Source of the DNA: Paraburkholderia sp. Tr-20389
GTDB taxonomy: Bacteria; Pseudomonadota; Gammaproteobacteria; Burkholderiales; Burkholderiaceae
Assembly: GCF_017104565.1 (NCBI RefSeq)
Contig: NZ_JAAGPD010000001.1
Location: forward strand, 558,001 to 622,000
Direction of reading: 5' to 3'
Length of the DNA stretch: 64,000 nucleotides
Shown: positions 1 through 9,723 of the stretch, one piece after another
Numbering within the stretch: position 1 is the first letter of the stretch
How the letters are laid out: the number at the start of each line of letters is the position of its first letter
Notes under the pieces: model-generated
Databases searched by the model: none
What the model was told of the DNA's origin: nothing
The model's input: only the letters and a program-made list of their open reading frames with translations
Translations under genes and position numbers: made by a program

Positions 1-1561
1 AACCGATAACGAACTCGGCTGCCATGAAACGGTGCCGAGCTATTCGAAGGCGGCGCGAGCGCGCTTTCAGGCGTGGCTCGCGCGTCGCTACGAAACCGTC
101 GACAACCTGAACGACCGCTGGGGCACGGTGTTCTGGAGCATGGAATATCCGTCGTTCGATACGATCGAGTTGCCGAACCTCACGCCCACCGACGCGAACC
201 CGATTCATCTGCTCGACTTCCGGCGCTTCATGTCCGATGAGGTGTCGAGCTTTCACCGCGAACAGATCGATGTGTTGCGACGTTACGCGCCGAACGCAGA
301 CATGCTGCACAACTTCATGGGCTTCTTCACGACCTTCGATCACTATCGCTTCGCCGCGAACAACAGCATCGACGTCGCGACGTGGGACAGCTATCCGATT
401 GCGCGGACGGAAGTGATCGCGTTGAGCGAAGAGGACAAGGCACGCTATGCCCGCACGGGGCATCCCGATGTGTCGGCCTTCGATCACGACCGCTATCGCG
501 CGATCGGCCAGGGCCGCTTCTGGGTGATGGAACAGGAAGCGGGCCCCGTCAACTGGGCGCCGTGGAACCCGGTGCCCGCGCCAGGCATGGTGCGTCTGTG
601 GGCCTATGAAGCGTTCGCGCACGGCGCCGAACTGGTGTCGTACTTCCGCTGGCGGCAAGCGCCTTTTGCGCAGGAGCAGATGCATTCGGGTCTGAATCTG
701 CCCGACAACACGCTTTCGCCAGGCGGCCGCGAAGTGGCGCGCGCCGCACAGGAAATCGCGCAATCGGCGGCGCTCTCCATGCTCGCGCAAAGCGGCCCTG
801 CGCCGCGTGCCGAGGTCGCGCTCGTGTTCGACTACGAGACGCAATGGATGTTCGAAATCCAGCGGCATGCGAAGGGCTTCGACTATCAGACGCTCGCCTT
901 CGACTATTACCGCACACTTCGCGAGATGGCGATCGATGTCGATATCGTGTCGGCGCATACGGATCTTTCCGGCTACAAGCTCGTCGTCGTGCCGGGGCTC
1001 GCGGTTTTGCCCACGGGCTTTGCGAAGACGATCGAACAGTCTTCGGCTCAGTGGGTGATCGGACCGCGCACGGGATCGAAGACAGCCGACTTCGCGATTC
1101 CTGCACAGCTGCCACCCGGCGCATTGCAGAACACCTTGCCATTCAAGGTGCTCGAAGTCGATTCGTTGCGACCTACGTTGCAACCGTCGGCGACACTCGA
1201 CGGCGTAACGGGTATCGCATTGCACTGGCGCGAGCATCTGGAAACGCGCGACGGTCTCGACGTGCTCGCTCGCTTCGATGACAACTGGCCAGCCGTCGTC
1301 GCGCGCGGACAAGTGCGCTATGCATGCGCGTGGTTCGATGCCGCGCTGCATCGCGCACTGCTGGAAGGCGCGGCGCGCGACGCAGGACTCGCCGTCGCAT
1401 GCTTGCAGGAAGGGCTGCGCGTGCGCCGTCGCGGTGACGTCACGTTTGCGTTCAACTTCGGCGCGCAGGCGGTCGACGCGCCCGCGCCCGACAACGCGCA
1501 ATTCATTCTCGGACAACGCACGCTCGGCACGGCCGATGTGTGCGCGTGGATCGACGCATGA
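1..1561 (+). CDS. GH42 beta-galactosidase, C-terminal part (5' end outside window)
   Basis: The reading frame is open from base 2, so the start lies to the left; the GTG at 32 is internal. About 519 residues are visible. The frame opens with TDNELGCH, the GH42 acid/base Asn-Glu pair (codons at 8-13), followed by YS...RFQAWL and the FWS...Y region typical of the family. MEQEAGPVNW (near base 525) matches the GH42 nucleophile segment. The later part (ALVFDYETQW) resembles the trimerisation domain and a small C-terminal beta domain. The family hydrolyses terminal beta-galactosides. It overlaps the next gene by 4 bases, so the two are co-transcribed. A cytoplasmic location is inferred from the family. 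Confidence 0.9.
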   Translation, partial: TDNELGCHETVPSYSKAARARFQAWLARRYETVDNLNDRWGTVFWSMEYPSFDTIELPNLTPTDANPIHLLDFRRFMSDEVSSFHREQIDVLRRYAPNADMLHNFMGFFTTFDHYRFAANNSIDVATWDSYPIARTEVIALSEEDKARYARTGHPDVSAFDHDRYRAIGQGRFWVMEQEAGPVNWAPWNPVPAPGMVRLWAYEAFAHGAELVSYFRWRQAPFAQEQMHSGLNLPDNTLSPGGREVARAAQEIAQSAALSMLAQSGPAPRAEVALVFDYETQWMFEIQRHAKGFDYQTLAFDYYRTLREMAIDVDIVSAHTDLSGYKLVVVPGLAVLPTGFAKTIEQSSAQWVIGPRTGSKTADFAIPAQLPPGALQNTLPFKVLEVDSLRPTLQPSATLDGVTGIALHWREHLETRDGLDVLARFDDNWPAVVARGQVRYACAWFDAALHRALLEGAARDAGLAVACLQEGLRVRRRGDVTFAFNFGAQAVDAPAPDNAQFILGQRTLGTADVCAWIDA

Positions 1562-3984
1562 CGGCCCGCGCGCCGCACGCGTCGACGCTGCTGACCGTCG
1601 ACGCCAGCCGCCCTGCCGATGCGCCGCGCGCAAGCATGCTGCGGACGGGCACGAGCACGTCGCCCGATGGAAGCGTGATCGGCATCAACAGCCGTTATCT
1701 GACGCGCGACGGCGAGCCGTGGCTGCCCGTGATGGGCGAGCTGCATTATTCGCGCGTGCCCGAAGCGCAATGGGAAGACGAACTGGCCAAGGTCAAGGCG
1801 GCCGGTGTCGATATCGTGTCGTCGTATGTGATCTGGCGATATCACGAGCCGCGTCCTGGACAATTCGCGTGGGATGCACGCAACGATCTGCGACGCTTCG
1901 TCGAAACCAGCGCGAAGCGTGGGCTGCTCGCGTTCGTTCGCATCGGTCCGTGGGTCCATGCGGAAGTGCGTTATGGCGGCATCCCCGCGTGGGTCGTCGA
2001 TCAGGTGCCTGCGCGCAGCGACGATCCGCTGTATCTGCAATACGTGCAGCGCTTTTTTGCGCAGATCGCAGCGCAGCTCGAAGGCTTGTTCTGGAAAGAC
2101 GGTGGCCCTGTCATCGGCATTCAGCTGGAGAACGAGTACAACCTGACAGGCCCACAGCAAGGCCGCGAGCATATCGCGACCCTCAAGCGGCTCGCGCTCG
2201 AAGCGGGCCTCGATGTGCCCTTGTACACCGTGACGGGTTGGGACAACGCCGTGTTTCCGCACAACGACGTGACACCCGTATTCGGCGGGTATCCGGACTT
2301 GCCGTGGGGCACTTCGACGGCGATGTCGCCGCCCAATGAAGTCTACGGCTTTCGCTTCACGAGCCGCGTGGGCGGCGATCTCGGTGCGCAGACTCACAAC
2401 GACGAACCGGGCGATGCCGACGCCGTCACCGATGCAACGCCCTTTCTCGGCGCCGAGTTCGGCGGCGGCGTGCCGACGATGTATCGCCGCCGTCCGGTGC
2501 TCGACGCCGACGACATCGCCGCGATGCTGCCCGTGCAACTCGGCTCCGGTGTGAACCTATACGGCTATTACATGCTGCATGGCGGACGCAATCCGCCCGG
2601 CGATCTGGACGGACAGGAATCGACGGCGACGGGCGGCTATAACGATTTGCCCATCGTCAACTACGATTTTCAGGCACCATTCGGCGCCAATGGCGAAGCG
2701 CATCCCGTGCTCGGCAAACTGCGAGCGGCGCATCTGTTTCTTCAGCAATGGGGCAGCACGTTGGCCACGTGCGACGTGTATCGCCCCGACGTGGTGCCGC
2801 CGAGCGCCGACGATCTGGTGACCCCGCGCTATTCGGTGCGCGCCGATAGCAATCGCGGCTTCCTGTTCTTCAACAACCACGTGCGCCAGCATCGGCTGCC
2901 CGCGCGCAATAGCGTTCGATTCTCGGTGAAGCTCGCGACGGGCGCGGTCACGCTGCCTTCGTTGCCGATCGATATCGCGCCAGGTGCGTCGTTCATCTGG
3001 CCCATCGGGTTGCAACTCGGCAGCGCGCGGTTGCGTTATGCAACGGCGCAGCCCGTCACTTGCCTTAAGTTTGCCGAAGGCGAAGAAGCGCATGTGTTCG
3101 CGGCGACGGACGGCATCGCGTCCGAGTTCGCTTTCGAAATGGACTCGGTGAAGCAGATCGCATCCGCCGATGCTCGCTCTGCTTTAAAGGTGCACGAAGC
3201 GGACGATGCGCTCATAGTGCAACCGACACCCGGCGACGCATTCGTCGCGACATGCAGAGACGGCACGCGCGTTACGATCATTACGCTCTCGAGCGAGGAC
3301 AGCGAAAGGCTTAGCGTGTTGCCGTTCGATGGACAGCGTCGTTTGATTCTGACCGATGCGCTGACTTTCGAACGCGATGGCGAACTCGTGTTGCGTTCGA
3401 CGGGTGCTGCATCGTTCGATTTAGCCGTGTATCCGCCGTTCGAACGTGCCCCTCAGTCGACGCATCGATTAGCCGAATCACAGCGACAAGGCATCTTCCA
3501 GCGCTTCACCGTTAACGTGCAGCCTATCGCATTCGATGCACAGATCACGCCTTTGCGTGCGGCTCGAAATGTACCGCCCATCGTGCTGGGCGGTACGGCG
3601 CGCGCCGCTGTCGAGCCCACGCCCGAGACATTCGGCGCGGCTGCCGCATGGCGCATCGATCTGCCGGAAGAAGCGTTGAACGCGCCCGGCCTGAGCAACG
3701 CGTATCTGTCGATTCGATATACAGGCGATATCGGGCGGCTGTTCTCGGGCGCTGATCTGATCGACGATCACTTCTACAACGGCTTGCCGTGGCAAATCGG
3801 CGTGCGCAATGTGACGATCGACGCCCAGCAGCCGTTGATGCTGACCGTGCTGCCGCTGCGCGCGGACGCGCCCATTTATATCGACGCACGTCACGACCCA
3901 CGCATGAACACGAACGGTCAGGTCGCTGCACTTCAAAGCGTGAACTGGGTGCCCGAGTACGAGGTAGTCGTTTCGAGAAGGTGA
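1558..3984 (+). CDS. GH35 beta-galactosidase
   Basis: 808 residues. I chose the ATG at 1558 because it overlaps the upstream stop (ATGA); an in-frame ATG at 1540 lies inside the GH42 gene. The N-terminal TIM barrel has GELHYSRVP, the long family-specific YVIWRYHEP and RIGPWVHAE segments, IQLENEYN (acid/base Glu) and LGAEFGGG (nucleophile region). The last 400 residues look like beta-sandwich domains. No signal peptide is visible, so a cytoplasmic enzyme is likely. Tight coupling to a GH42 enzyme suggests joint degradation of galactosyl oligosaccharides. The transcript ends at the hairpin at 4004-4070. Confidence 0.9.
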   Translation: MTARAPHASTLLTVDASRPADAPRASMLRTGTSTSPDGSVIGINSRYLTRDGEPWLPVMGELHYSRVPEAQWEDELAKVKAAGVDIVSSYVIWRYHEPRPGQFAWDARNDLRRFVETSAKRGLLAFVRIGPWVHAEVRYGGIPAWVVDQVPARSDDPLYLQYVQRFFAQIAAQLEGLFWKDGGPVIGIQLENEYNLTGPQQGREHIATLKRLALEAGLDVPLYTVTGWDNAVFPHNDVTPVFGGYPDLPWGTSTAMSPPNEVYGFRFTSRVGGDLGAQTHNDEPGDADAVTDATPFLGAEFGGGVPTMYRRRPVLDADDIAAMLPVQLGSGVNLYGYYMLHGGRNPPGDLDGQESTATGGYNDLPIVNYDFQAPFGANGEAHPVLGKLRAAHLFLQQWGSTLATCDVYRPDVVPPSADDLVTPRYSVRADSNRGFLFFNNHVRQHRLPARNSVRFSVKLATGAVTLPSLPIDIAPGASFIWPIGLQLGSARLRYATAQPVTCLKFAEGEEAHVFAATDGIASEFAFEMDSVKQIASADARSALKVHEADDALIVQPTPGDAFVATCRDGTRVTIITLSSEDSERLSVLPFDGQRRLILTDALTFERDGELVLRSTGAASFDLAVYPPFERAPQSTHRLAESQRQGIFQRFTVNVQPIAFDAQITPLRAARNVPPIVLGGTARAAVEPTPETFGAAAAWRIDLPEEALNAPGLSNAYLSIRYTGDIGRLFSGADLIDDHFYNGLPWQIGVRNVTIDAQQPLMLTVLPLRADAPIYIDARHDPRMNTNGQVAALQSVNWVPEYEVVVSRR

Positions 3985-4003
3985 CGGTCACGGGCCGTCT
4001 TGA

Positions 4004-4070
4004 CGGCGCACGCGCGAGCCGTGCCATGCATCGCCGCATGCATGCACGGCCGCGCGTACGCCGCTTTTTT
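4004..4070 (+). terminator. Rho-independent terminator after the beta-galactosidase pair
   Basis: A long near-perfect inverted repeat (arms about 4004-4031 and 4036-4063, including GCCGTGC / GCACGGC and ATGCAT halves) is followed directly by six T residues at 4065-4070. It lies 20 bases after the GH35 stop in a convergent gap, and the T run fits only rightward termination. Confidence 0.8.
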
Positions 4071-4093
4071 CGACATTGCCAGACGACAGTGCA

Positions 4094-5461
4094 TCATCGC
4101 GCATGCGCGTGCCGGTGATCGCCCATCCCTCGCGCTTCATCGTATTCGCGCGAAATATCGCGATTCGTATAGTCGCCCAGACGCGACGTGGCAACGAGAC
4201 TGATCACCGCACACACGAACACATAGCCCGCAATGGCATAGCCCGAGTGATAGTAGGCGAACAGCGCGGTCGCGATCAGCGGCGCGGGACCGCCCGCGAT
4301 CACGGACGCGAGTTGATAGCCCAACGACGCCCCGCTATAGCGCAGCCGCCCCGTGAAGGTCTCGGCAATCAACGCTGCCTGCGGTCCGTACATCATCGAA
4401 TGCGGCACCAGCGAGAGCACGATGGCGGCGAAGATCCACATCGGGTTCTTCGTATCGACCATCGCGAAGTAGAGAAAGCCGAATATGCCGACAATCGCCG
4501 CACCGATCATGTACATCCGCTTGCGGCCGATCAGATCGGACATGTGACCGAACAGCGGGATCGTGACGAACTCCAGTACGGAAGCCGCGAGCACGGCCAT
4601 CAGCAACAGGTCGCGCGATGCGCCCAGCGTCCTCACGCCATAGGTGAACACAAAGGCGGTGAAGATATAGAACGGTGCCTGTTCGGCCATCCGCGCGAAC
4701 GCGGACAGCAGAATGTCTTTCGGCTGACGGCGAATGACTTCGAGCGCCGGCGCCTTTTCGATCTTCCGCTCCGCTAGCAGGCGCGCGAAAATCGGCGTCT
4801 CCAGAATGTTCAGCCGGATATAGAGGCCGATCGCGACCAGCACGATACTGAGGAAGAACGGCACGCGCCAGCCCCACGTGAGAAACGCGCTGCCCGATAG
4901 CTGGCTCATCGCCAATACCGCGAGATTCGCGATGAATAGCCCGGCGGGTACGCCGAATTGCGGCCACGAAGCGACGAAGCCGCGATGCGCATTAGTGCGC
5001 GCCCATTCCATCGACATCAGCACCGAACCGCCCCACTCGCCGCCCACGCCGACACCCTGGATGAAACGCAATACGGTGAGCAGGACCGCCCCCCAGATTC
5101 CGATCGTCGCATAGGTCGGAACAAAGGCCACGGCGAACGTGGCCAGCCCCATCAACAGCAGCGTGACGATCAGCGTCGCCTTGCGTCCGATGCGGTCGCC
5201 GTAGTGTCCGAAAATGGCCGCACCGACAGGCCTCGCGATGAAACCGACGGCGTAGATCAGGAATGCCTGCAATGTGCCGACGAGCGGGTCCGATTCCGGG
5301 AAGTACAACCTGGCGAACACGAGACCCGTGACGGTGCTGTAGAGGAAGAAGTCGTACCATTCGATCGTCGTACCGATGGTGCTGGCAATGACCGCGCGGC
5401 GCAATTGCCGGTGTGCGTCTTCTTCGGAAAGGGGTGTGGCCCCCGGCTGTTCCGTAACCAT
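4094..5461 (-). CDS. MFS transporter, metabolite:H+ symporter (MHS) type
   Basis: 455 residues from the ATG at 5461, which has GGGAGGGG upstream; a longer in-frame start at 5527 lacks that support. It is a 12-helix protein with MFS signatures: GHYGDRIGRK between helices 2 and 3, RFIQGVGVGGEWGG in helix 4, and DLIGRK after the central loop. TIEWYDFFLYST in helix 1 is characteristic of the ShiA/ProP/KgtP-like MHS group, which imports organic acids, betaines or shikimate with protons. The substrate cannot be read from sequence. It converges on the beta-galactosidase operon and is probably not part of it. Confidence 0.85.
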   Translation of the reverse strand: MVTEQPGATPLSEEDAHRQLRRAVIASTIGTTIEWYDFFLYSTVTGLVFARLYFPESDPLVGTLQAFLIYAVGFIARPVGAAIFGHYGDRIGRKATLIVTLLLMGLATFAVAFVPTYATIGIWGAVLLTVLRFIQGVGVGGEWGGSVLMSMEWARTNAHRGFVASWPQFGVPAGLFIANLAVLAMSQLSGSAFLTWGWRVPFFLSIVLVAIGLYIRLNILETPIFARLLAERKIEKAPALEVIRRQPKDILLSAFARMAEQAPFYIFTAFVFTYGVRTLGASRDLLLMAVLAASVLEFVTIPLFGHMSDLIGRKRMYMIGAAIVGIFGFLYFAMVDTKNPMWIFAAIVLSLVPHSMMYGPQAALIAETFTGRLRYSGASLGYQLASVIAGGPAPLIATALFAYYHSGYAIAGYVFVCAVISLVATSRLGDYTNRDISREYDEARGMGDHRHAHAR

Positions 5462-5606
5462 TTCGCACCCCTCCCAATTGCAAGCGCGATATGATTTTCC
5501 GACATGGAATATGCCGAGTGGTTCCAATCGTCACATCAGAAAGGCGGGTTCACCTTATGTCATAACGTGCCGCATAAAACGAACCCGCTCAACGACAACA
5601 CGCGCG

Positions 5607-6581
5607 CTACGCCGCAATCGGCCCATGATCCGGTTGCGTCTCGCGCCTGGGCACGACGACGCGCCGTTCTTCGCCGCCCGCCAATGCAGGCGTCGATTCG
5701 AACAGTTCAGCGACCCAGTCGGCGAACACGCGCACCTTCGCGGACAGATGCCGGTTGTTCGGATACACGATCGAAATCGGCTTGGGTTTCGGCTTGAACG
5801 TGGGCAACACTTCCTTCAGCGAGCCGTCGCGCAGTTGCGGCGCGACCATGAACAACATCGGCTGGATCAGGCCGAAGCCTTCCATCCCGCACTTCACGTA
5901 CGCTTCGGAATCGTTGACCGTGACGACGCCGTTCATCCGCACTTCGATCGGCTTGCCGTCGACGAGAATGATCCACGGCATCGGACGGGTGCCGTGCGCG
6001 ACGCGGAAATTCACCGCGTGATGCATCGCGAGATCGTCGATGCTCTGCGGTTCGCCGTAGCGCGCGAGGTAGTCCGGCGATGCGCACGTCACGCGCTTGA
6101 GCGTACCGATGCGGCGCGCAACCATCGACGAATCTTCGAGTGCGCCTGCCCGGATCATGCAGTCGATGCCTTCCTCGACGGGATCGACGGGACGGTCCGA
6201 CAGGCCGAGATCGAGCGAGATGTCCGGATAGTGCTGGTGAAAGGTCTGCAATGCAGGAATCACCAGATGACGGCCAAGCGAGTTCGGCATGTGCACGCGC
6301 AGCGCGCCGCTCGGCTTGCGGTTGCCTGCCTGGAAACTCGCGTCCGTTTCCGCGATGTCCGTGATGATGCGAATGCAGTGCTCGTAGTAGGCGGCGCCTT
6401 CCGGTGTGAGCGACAGACGTCGCGTGGTCCGGTTCATCAGACGCACGCCGAGCGTCGCTTCGAGATTCTGGATGGTGGTCGTCACCGTCGCGCGCGGCAT
6501 GCCGAGTTGTTCGGCGGCACGCGTGAAGCTGTTGGCATCGACCACACGAGTGAACACTTCCATTGCCTGAACGCGGTCCAC
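5607..6581 (-). CDS. LysR-type transcriptional regulator
   Basis: 324 residues from a GTG at 6581 with GGGGA 5-6 bases upstream; the next ATG is 6563. It has the N-terminal winged helix (residues about 5-65, RAAEQLGMPRATVTTTIQNLE, then LMNRTTRRLSLTPEG) followed by a periplasmic-binding-protein-like effector domain. The NRTTRRLSLT signature places it with the CrgA/DsdC-like LysR subgroup common in Burkholderia. It lies 145 bases upstream of the transporter on the same strand, so it may regulate it, but no operator was identified. Confidence 0.88.
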   Translation of the reverse strand: MDRVQAMEVFTRVVDANSFTRAAEQLGMPRATVTTTIQNLEATLGVRLMNRTTRRLSLTPEGAAYYEHCIRIITDIAETDASFQAGNRKPSGALRVHMPNSLGRHLVIPALQTFHQHYPDISLDLGLSDRPVDPVEEGIDCMIRAGALEDSSMVARRIGTLKRVTCASPDYLARYGEPQSIDDLAMHHAVNFRVAHGTRPMPWIILVDGKPIEVRMNGVVTVNDSEAYVKCGMEGFGLIQPMLFMVAPQLRDGSLKEVLPTFKPKPKPISIVYPNNRHLSAKVRVFADWVAELFESTPALAGGEERRVVVPRRETQPDHGPIAA

Positions 6582-6788
6582 GCTATCCCCTATCGGCTTC
6601 GAAACCACACAGGATAGAACGCGCGGGATAGCAAAAACAAGCAAACCGCTTCATTAGCCGGAATTGGCGAATAGTCAGGCACGCCAAATGCAGAATGGCG
6701 TGCAAATAGCGCTTATCGTCGGGCGAATTCGGTGCAAACCTGACAATAGCCTCAGGTTCTCTGCATGTGCCACGAAATGCGAGACGTG

Positions 6789-7070
6789 TCAGCCGCCGCG
6801 ATACATGGGATCGATGCTGTCGGGCTGCTCGCGCCGGCCGGAGTCCGATTTCCCCGAATCCGTGCCGCCGACGCCGCCGTGAGTCTTCGAACCTTCGGAA
6901 CGCTTGCCGCCATGAGGCGAGACGGTCTGGGCGGTTTGCCCCGCGTGAGACGCCTTGATGACGCCCGCTGTTCGAACATCGGAAGCGGTGTCGTAACCGC
7001 CGGCGAGGACAGGCATGGCAAACGATGAGAAGCACGCGGCGAGCAGCGCGCCGGTCAGTTTCGCGTTCAT
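6789..7070 (-). CDS. Small secreted protein of unknown function
   Basis: 93 residues from the ATG at 7070, preceded by GGAG at good spacing; an upstream in-frame start at 7106 would spoil the signal peptide. Residues 1-24 form a classic signal peptide (MNAKLTGALLAACFSSFAMPVLA). The mature part is short, hydrophilic, rich in Gly, Ser, Lys and Asp, and has no cysteine, so it is probably periplasmic and perhaps disordered. I do not recognise a family. Similar short secreted proteins are common in Burkholderia; that is background knowledge, not an assignment. Confidence 0.7.
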   Translation of the reverse strand: MNAKLTGALLAACFSSFAMPVLAGGYDTASDVRTAGVIKASHAGQTAQTVSPHGGKRSEGSKTHGGVGGTDSGKSDSGRREQPDSIDPMYRGG

Positions 7071-7420
7071 GAGGGACTCCAATGCGGATGCGGCGGCTAG
7101 CGCCATACGGGGCCGTCATGGCGCCCGCGACGACTTCTGCAGGAGCTATGCCAGGCGCACCTCGCGATCCGCTGGAGGCCCGCAGTCAAAGGCGTTGGCC
7201 CAGTTGGGATAGCATCGGCCACCACGCATGCCAGCCGAATTGACGCTCGTACACCAACGTCCGATGAACCGCTGTTCGCGTCGGCCCAACACAGCGCCGA
7301 CACCAGCACAGGCGTGCGCATGTCAAACGGCGAGCCGGTTTCGCGCGCCTGTCGTATCGTATTTCGCGCACGATTTCCAACTCCGATCACCCGCTTACCG
7401 CTTCGACGAGGGCTTTCACG
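7071..7420. other. Divergent intergenic region, no gene seen
   Basis: About 350 bases separate the small secreted protein (leftward) from the FMN monooxygenase (rightward). Open frames here have no start signals or family resemblance. The region should hold both promoters, but I could not pick convincing -35/-10 pairs or a regulator site. Confidence 0.5.
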
Positions 7421-8761
7421 ATGACCCGTTCCCGTCAACTGCATCTCGGCGCCTTCATGCGACCCGTCAGCCTGCACACGGGCGCGTGGCGCTTTCCCGG
7501 CGCGTATCCCGATGCCAACTTCAACATCGCGCACCTGAAGCGCTTTGCGCAGACGCTCGAACGCGCGTGCTTCGACGCCTTCTTCATGGCCGATCATCTC
7601 GCCGTGCTCAACATGCCGCCCGACGCGCTCAAGCGCAGTCACACGGTCACGTCGTTCGAGCCGTTGACGCTGCTTTCCGCGCTATCCGCGGTGACGGAGC
7701 GCATCGGGCTGATCGCCACATCGTCGACGACGTTCGACGAGCCGTATCACGTCGCGCGCCGCTTTGCATCGCTCGATCATCTGAGCGGCGGCCGCGCAGG
7801 CTGGAATCTCGTGACGACATCCAATCCCGACGCCGCGCTCAACTTCGGCCTCGACGAGCATGTCGAGCACGGCGAGCGCTATCAGCGCGCCCGCGAGTTC
7901 TATGACGTGGTAACGGGACTGTGGGATAGCTGGGCCGACGACGCATTCGTGCGCGACGTCGAAAGCGGCATCTACGTCGACCCCGAGCGGATGCACGTGC
8001 TCGGCCACAAGGGCGAGCAGTTGTCGGTGCGCGGGCCGCTGAACATCGCGCGGCCGGTTCAGGGGTGGCCCGTCGTCGTGCAGGCGGGATCGTCCGAAGC
8101 GGGCCGCCAGATCGCGGCCGAAACGGCCGACGCAGTATTCGCCGCGCCGCCCTCGCTCGCGGAAGGCAAGCGCTTTTATGCGGACGTGAAGCGCCGCGTC
8201 GAGCGCGCGGGTCGCGACCCGGAGCATCTGAAGATCCTGCCCGGCGCGTTCGTGGTGGTCGGCGATAGCGTCGACGAAGCGCGCGAAAAGCGCGCGCTGC
8301 TCGATACCTTCGTGCACTACGACAGCGGCATCGCCTCGCTGTCGATCGCGCTCGGCCATGACGTGTCGCATCTCGACCCGGACTCGCTGCTGCCCGAGAT
8401 TCCGGAGAGCAATGCGAGCAGAAGCGCGCGGCAACGCGTGGTCGAATGGGCTCGCGCGGAACAGTTGACGATCCGTCAGCTCGCGCAGCGGATCGGCGGC
8501 TATTCGGGGCTGGAGATGGTCGGCACCGCCGCGACGATCGCCGACGAGATGGAGCAATGGCTCGCCGAACGCGGCTCGGACGGCTTCAATGTGATGTTTC
8601 CGTATCTGCCCGGCGGCCTCGACGATTTCGCCGACAAGGTCGTGCCCGAACTGCAGCGGCGCGGCATTTTCCGGCGCGCCTACGAAGGCATGACCTTGCG
8701 CGACCACCTCGGCTTGCCGCGCCCGGAGAATCGCTTCTTCGTGCGCCGCACAGCCGGCTAG
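7421..8761 (+). CDS. FMN-dependent monooxygenase, NtaA/SnaA/DszA family
   Basis: 446 residues from the ATG at 7421 with GAGGG upstream. It is a luciferase-like TIM barrel with family hallmarks: HLGAFMRPVSLHTGAWR at the N-terminus, FFMADHLAVL, LIATSSTTFDEPYHVARRFASLDHLSGGRAGWNLVTTS and WPVVVQAGSSEAGR. Members use FMNH2 from a separate reductase to cleave C-N or C-S bonds in compounds such as nitrilotriacetate or organosulfur substrates. No reductase lies beside it. Its stop overlaps the convergent LysR gene by 4 bases. The substrate is not predictable; the linkage to the LysR, HAD and aldolase genes suggests one catabolic theme. Confidence 0.88.
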   Translation: MTRSRQLHLGAFMRPVSLHTGAWRFPGAYPDANFNIAHLKRFAQTLERACFDAFFMADHLAVLNMPPDALKRSHTVTSFEPLTLLSALSAVTERIGLIATSSTTFDEPYHVARRFASLDHLSGGRAGWNLVTTSNPDAALNFGLDEHVEHGERYQRAREFYDVVTGLWDSWADDAFVRDVESGIYVDPERMHVLGHKGEQLSVRGPLNIARPVQGWPVVVQAGSSEAGRQIAAETADAVFAAPPSLAEGKRFYADVKRRVERAGRDPEHLKILPGAFVVVGDSVDEAREKRALLDTFVHYDSGIASLSIALGHDVSHLDPDSLLPEIPESNASRSARQRVVEWARAEQLTIRQLAQRIGGYSGLEMVGTAATIADEMEQWLAERGSDGFNVMFPYLPGGLDDFADKVVPELQRRGIFRRAYEGMTLRDHLGLPRPENRFFVRRTAG

Positions 8762-9606
8762 ACGGTCACCGCTTCGCGCAGAAAATCGACCAGCGCGGAC
8801 TGCACCGCATTCAGCGCGCCGCCCGCACCGACCAGCGCAAGTTCGGTGGGCGGCAGACGCGGCAGATCGAAACACAGGCTGTGCTCGGGCAGCACCGCTG
8901 TTGTCGGCAGGACCGTGATGCCGAGTCCGGAGGCGACGGCGGCCTGAATGCCCGTCAGGCTGTGGCTGCCGAACGCGACGCGCCAGCTACGCTTCGACTG
9001 GTCGAGGGTGCGGATCGCGCGCTTGCGGTACACGCAGCCCTGCGGGAACAGCGCGAGCGGAACGGGCTCGCCGTCTTCGGACGGCACTTCCACCTGACGG
9101 CCGCGCACCCATACGAGCGATTCGGGCCACGCTGCAAGACTCGGCCCACTGCCCGGCTCGCGCTTGACGAGTGCGATGTCGATCTCGCCGCCCGACAGCT
9201 TGCGCTGCAGATCGCCGCTCATACCCGCGACCGTTTCGAGCCGCGCATCCGGCCGTGCCTTGACGAAGCCCGACAGGATCGACGCCATCCGCTTTGCGCA
9301 AAAGTCTTCGGGCACACCGATGCGGATCGGCGTGCGCGATACGTCGCTGGCGAGGGCGTCCTGCGCCTCCTGCGAGAGTGCAATCAGACGGCGTGCATAG
9401 TGCGTGAGCAGCTCGCCATGTTCGGTCGCCGTCACCTGATTGCCCGTGCGGTCGCGCGTCAGCAGCGTGCGCCCGACCAGTTCCTCCAGACGACGCACTT
9501 GCTGGCTGACGGTGGACTGCGTGCGATGCACGCGATCACCCGCCCGCGTGAAGCTGCCTTCGTCGACGACGCACACGAGCGTCTTCAGGAGTTCGAGATC
9601 GAGCAC
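8758..9606 (-). CDS. LysR-type transcriptional regulator
   Basis: 282 residues. The N-terminal HTH (residues about 3-62; SFTRAGDRVHRTQSTVSQQVRRLEEL) and the following LLTRDRTGNQVTATEHGE segment are standard LysR. The C-terminal half is the effector-binding domain. It is divergent from the HAD/aldolase operon (118 bases apart) and convergent with the FMN monooxygenase. Regulation of the divergent operon is inferred. An inverted pair ATATTTG/CAAATAT lies in the shared gap. Confidence 0.88.
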   Translation of the reverse strand: MLDLELLKTLVCVVDEGSFTRAGDRVHRTQSTVSQQVRRLEELVGRTLLTRDRTGNQVTATEHGELLTHYARRLIALSQEAQDALASDVSRTPIRIGVPEDFCAKRMASILSGFVKARPDARLETVAGMSGDLQRKLSGGEIDIALVKREPGSGPSLAAWPESLVWVRGRQVEVPSEDGEPVPLALFPQGCVYRKRAIRTLDQSKRSWRVAFGSHSLTGIQAAVASGLGITVLPTTAVLPEHSLCFDLPRLPPTELALVGAGGALNAVQSALVDFLREAVTV

Positions 9607-9619
9607 GGCACGTTACCTC

Positions 9620-9668
9620 ATATTTGCATTTCCACTGACTATGCGATTTTAATTTAATTTCCAAATAT
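9620..9668. promoter_or_regulatory. Possible LysR operator in divergent promoter region
   Basis: This A/T-rich stretch lies between the LysR start (9606) and the HAD start (9724). It has ATATTTG at 9620-9626 mirrored by CAAATAT at 9662-9668, with TTTTAATTTAATTT between. LysR proteins usually bind such sites in the divergent gap, but the arms are far apart and the assignment is tentative. Confidence 0.35.
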
Positions 9669-9723
9669 CGGCCGTGCGACTTAGCCTGTGTTGCATATCG
9701 ACGCTTCCGGAAAGGACCGAACC

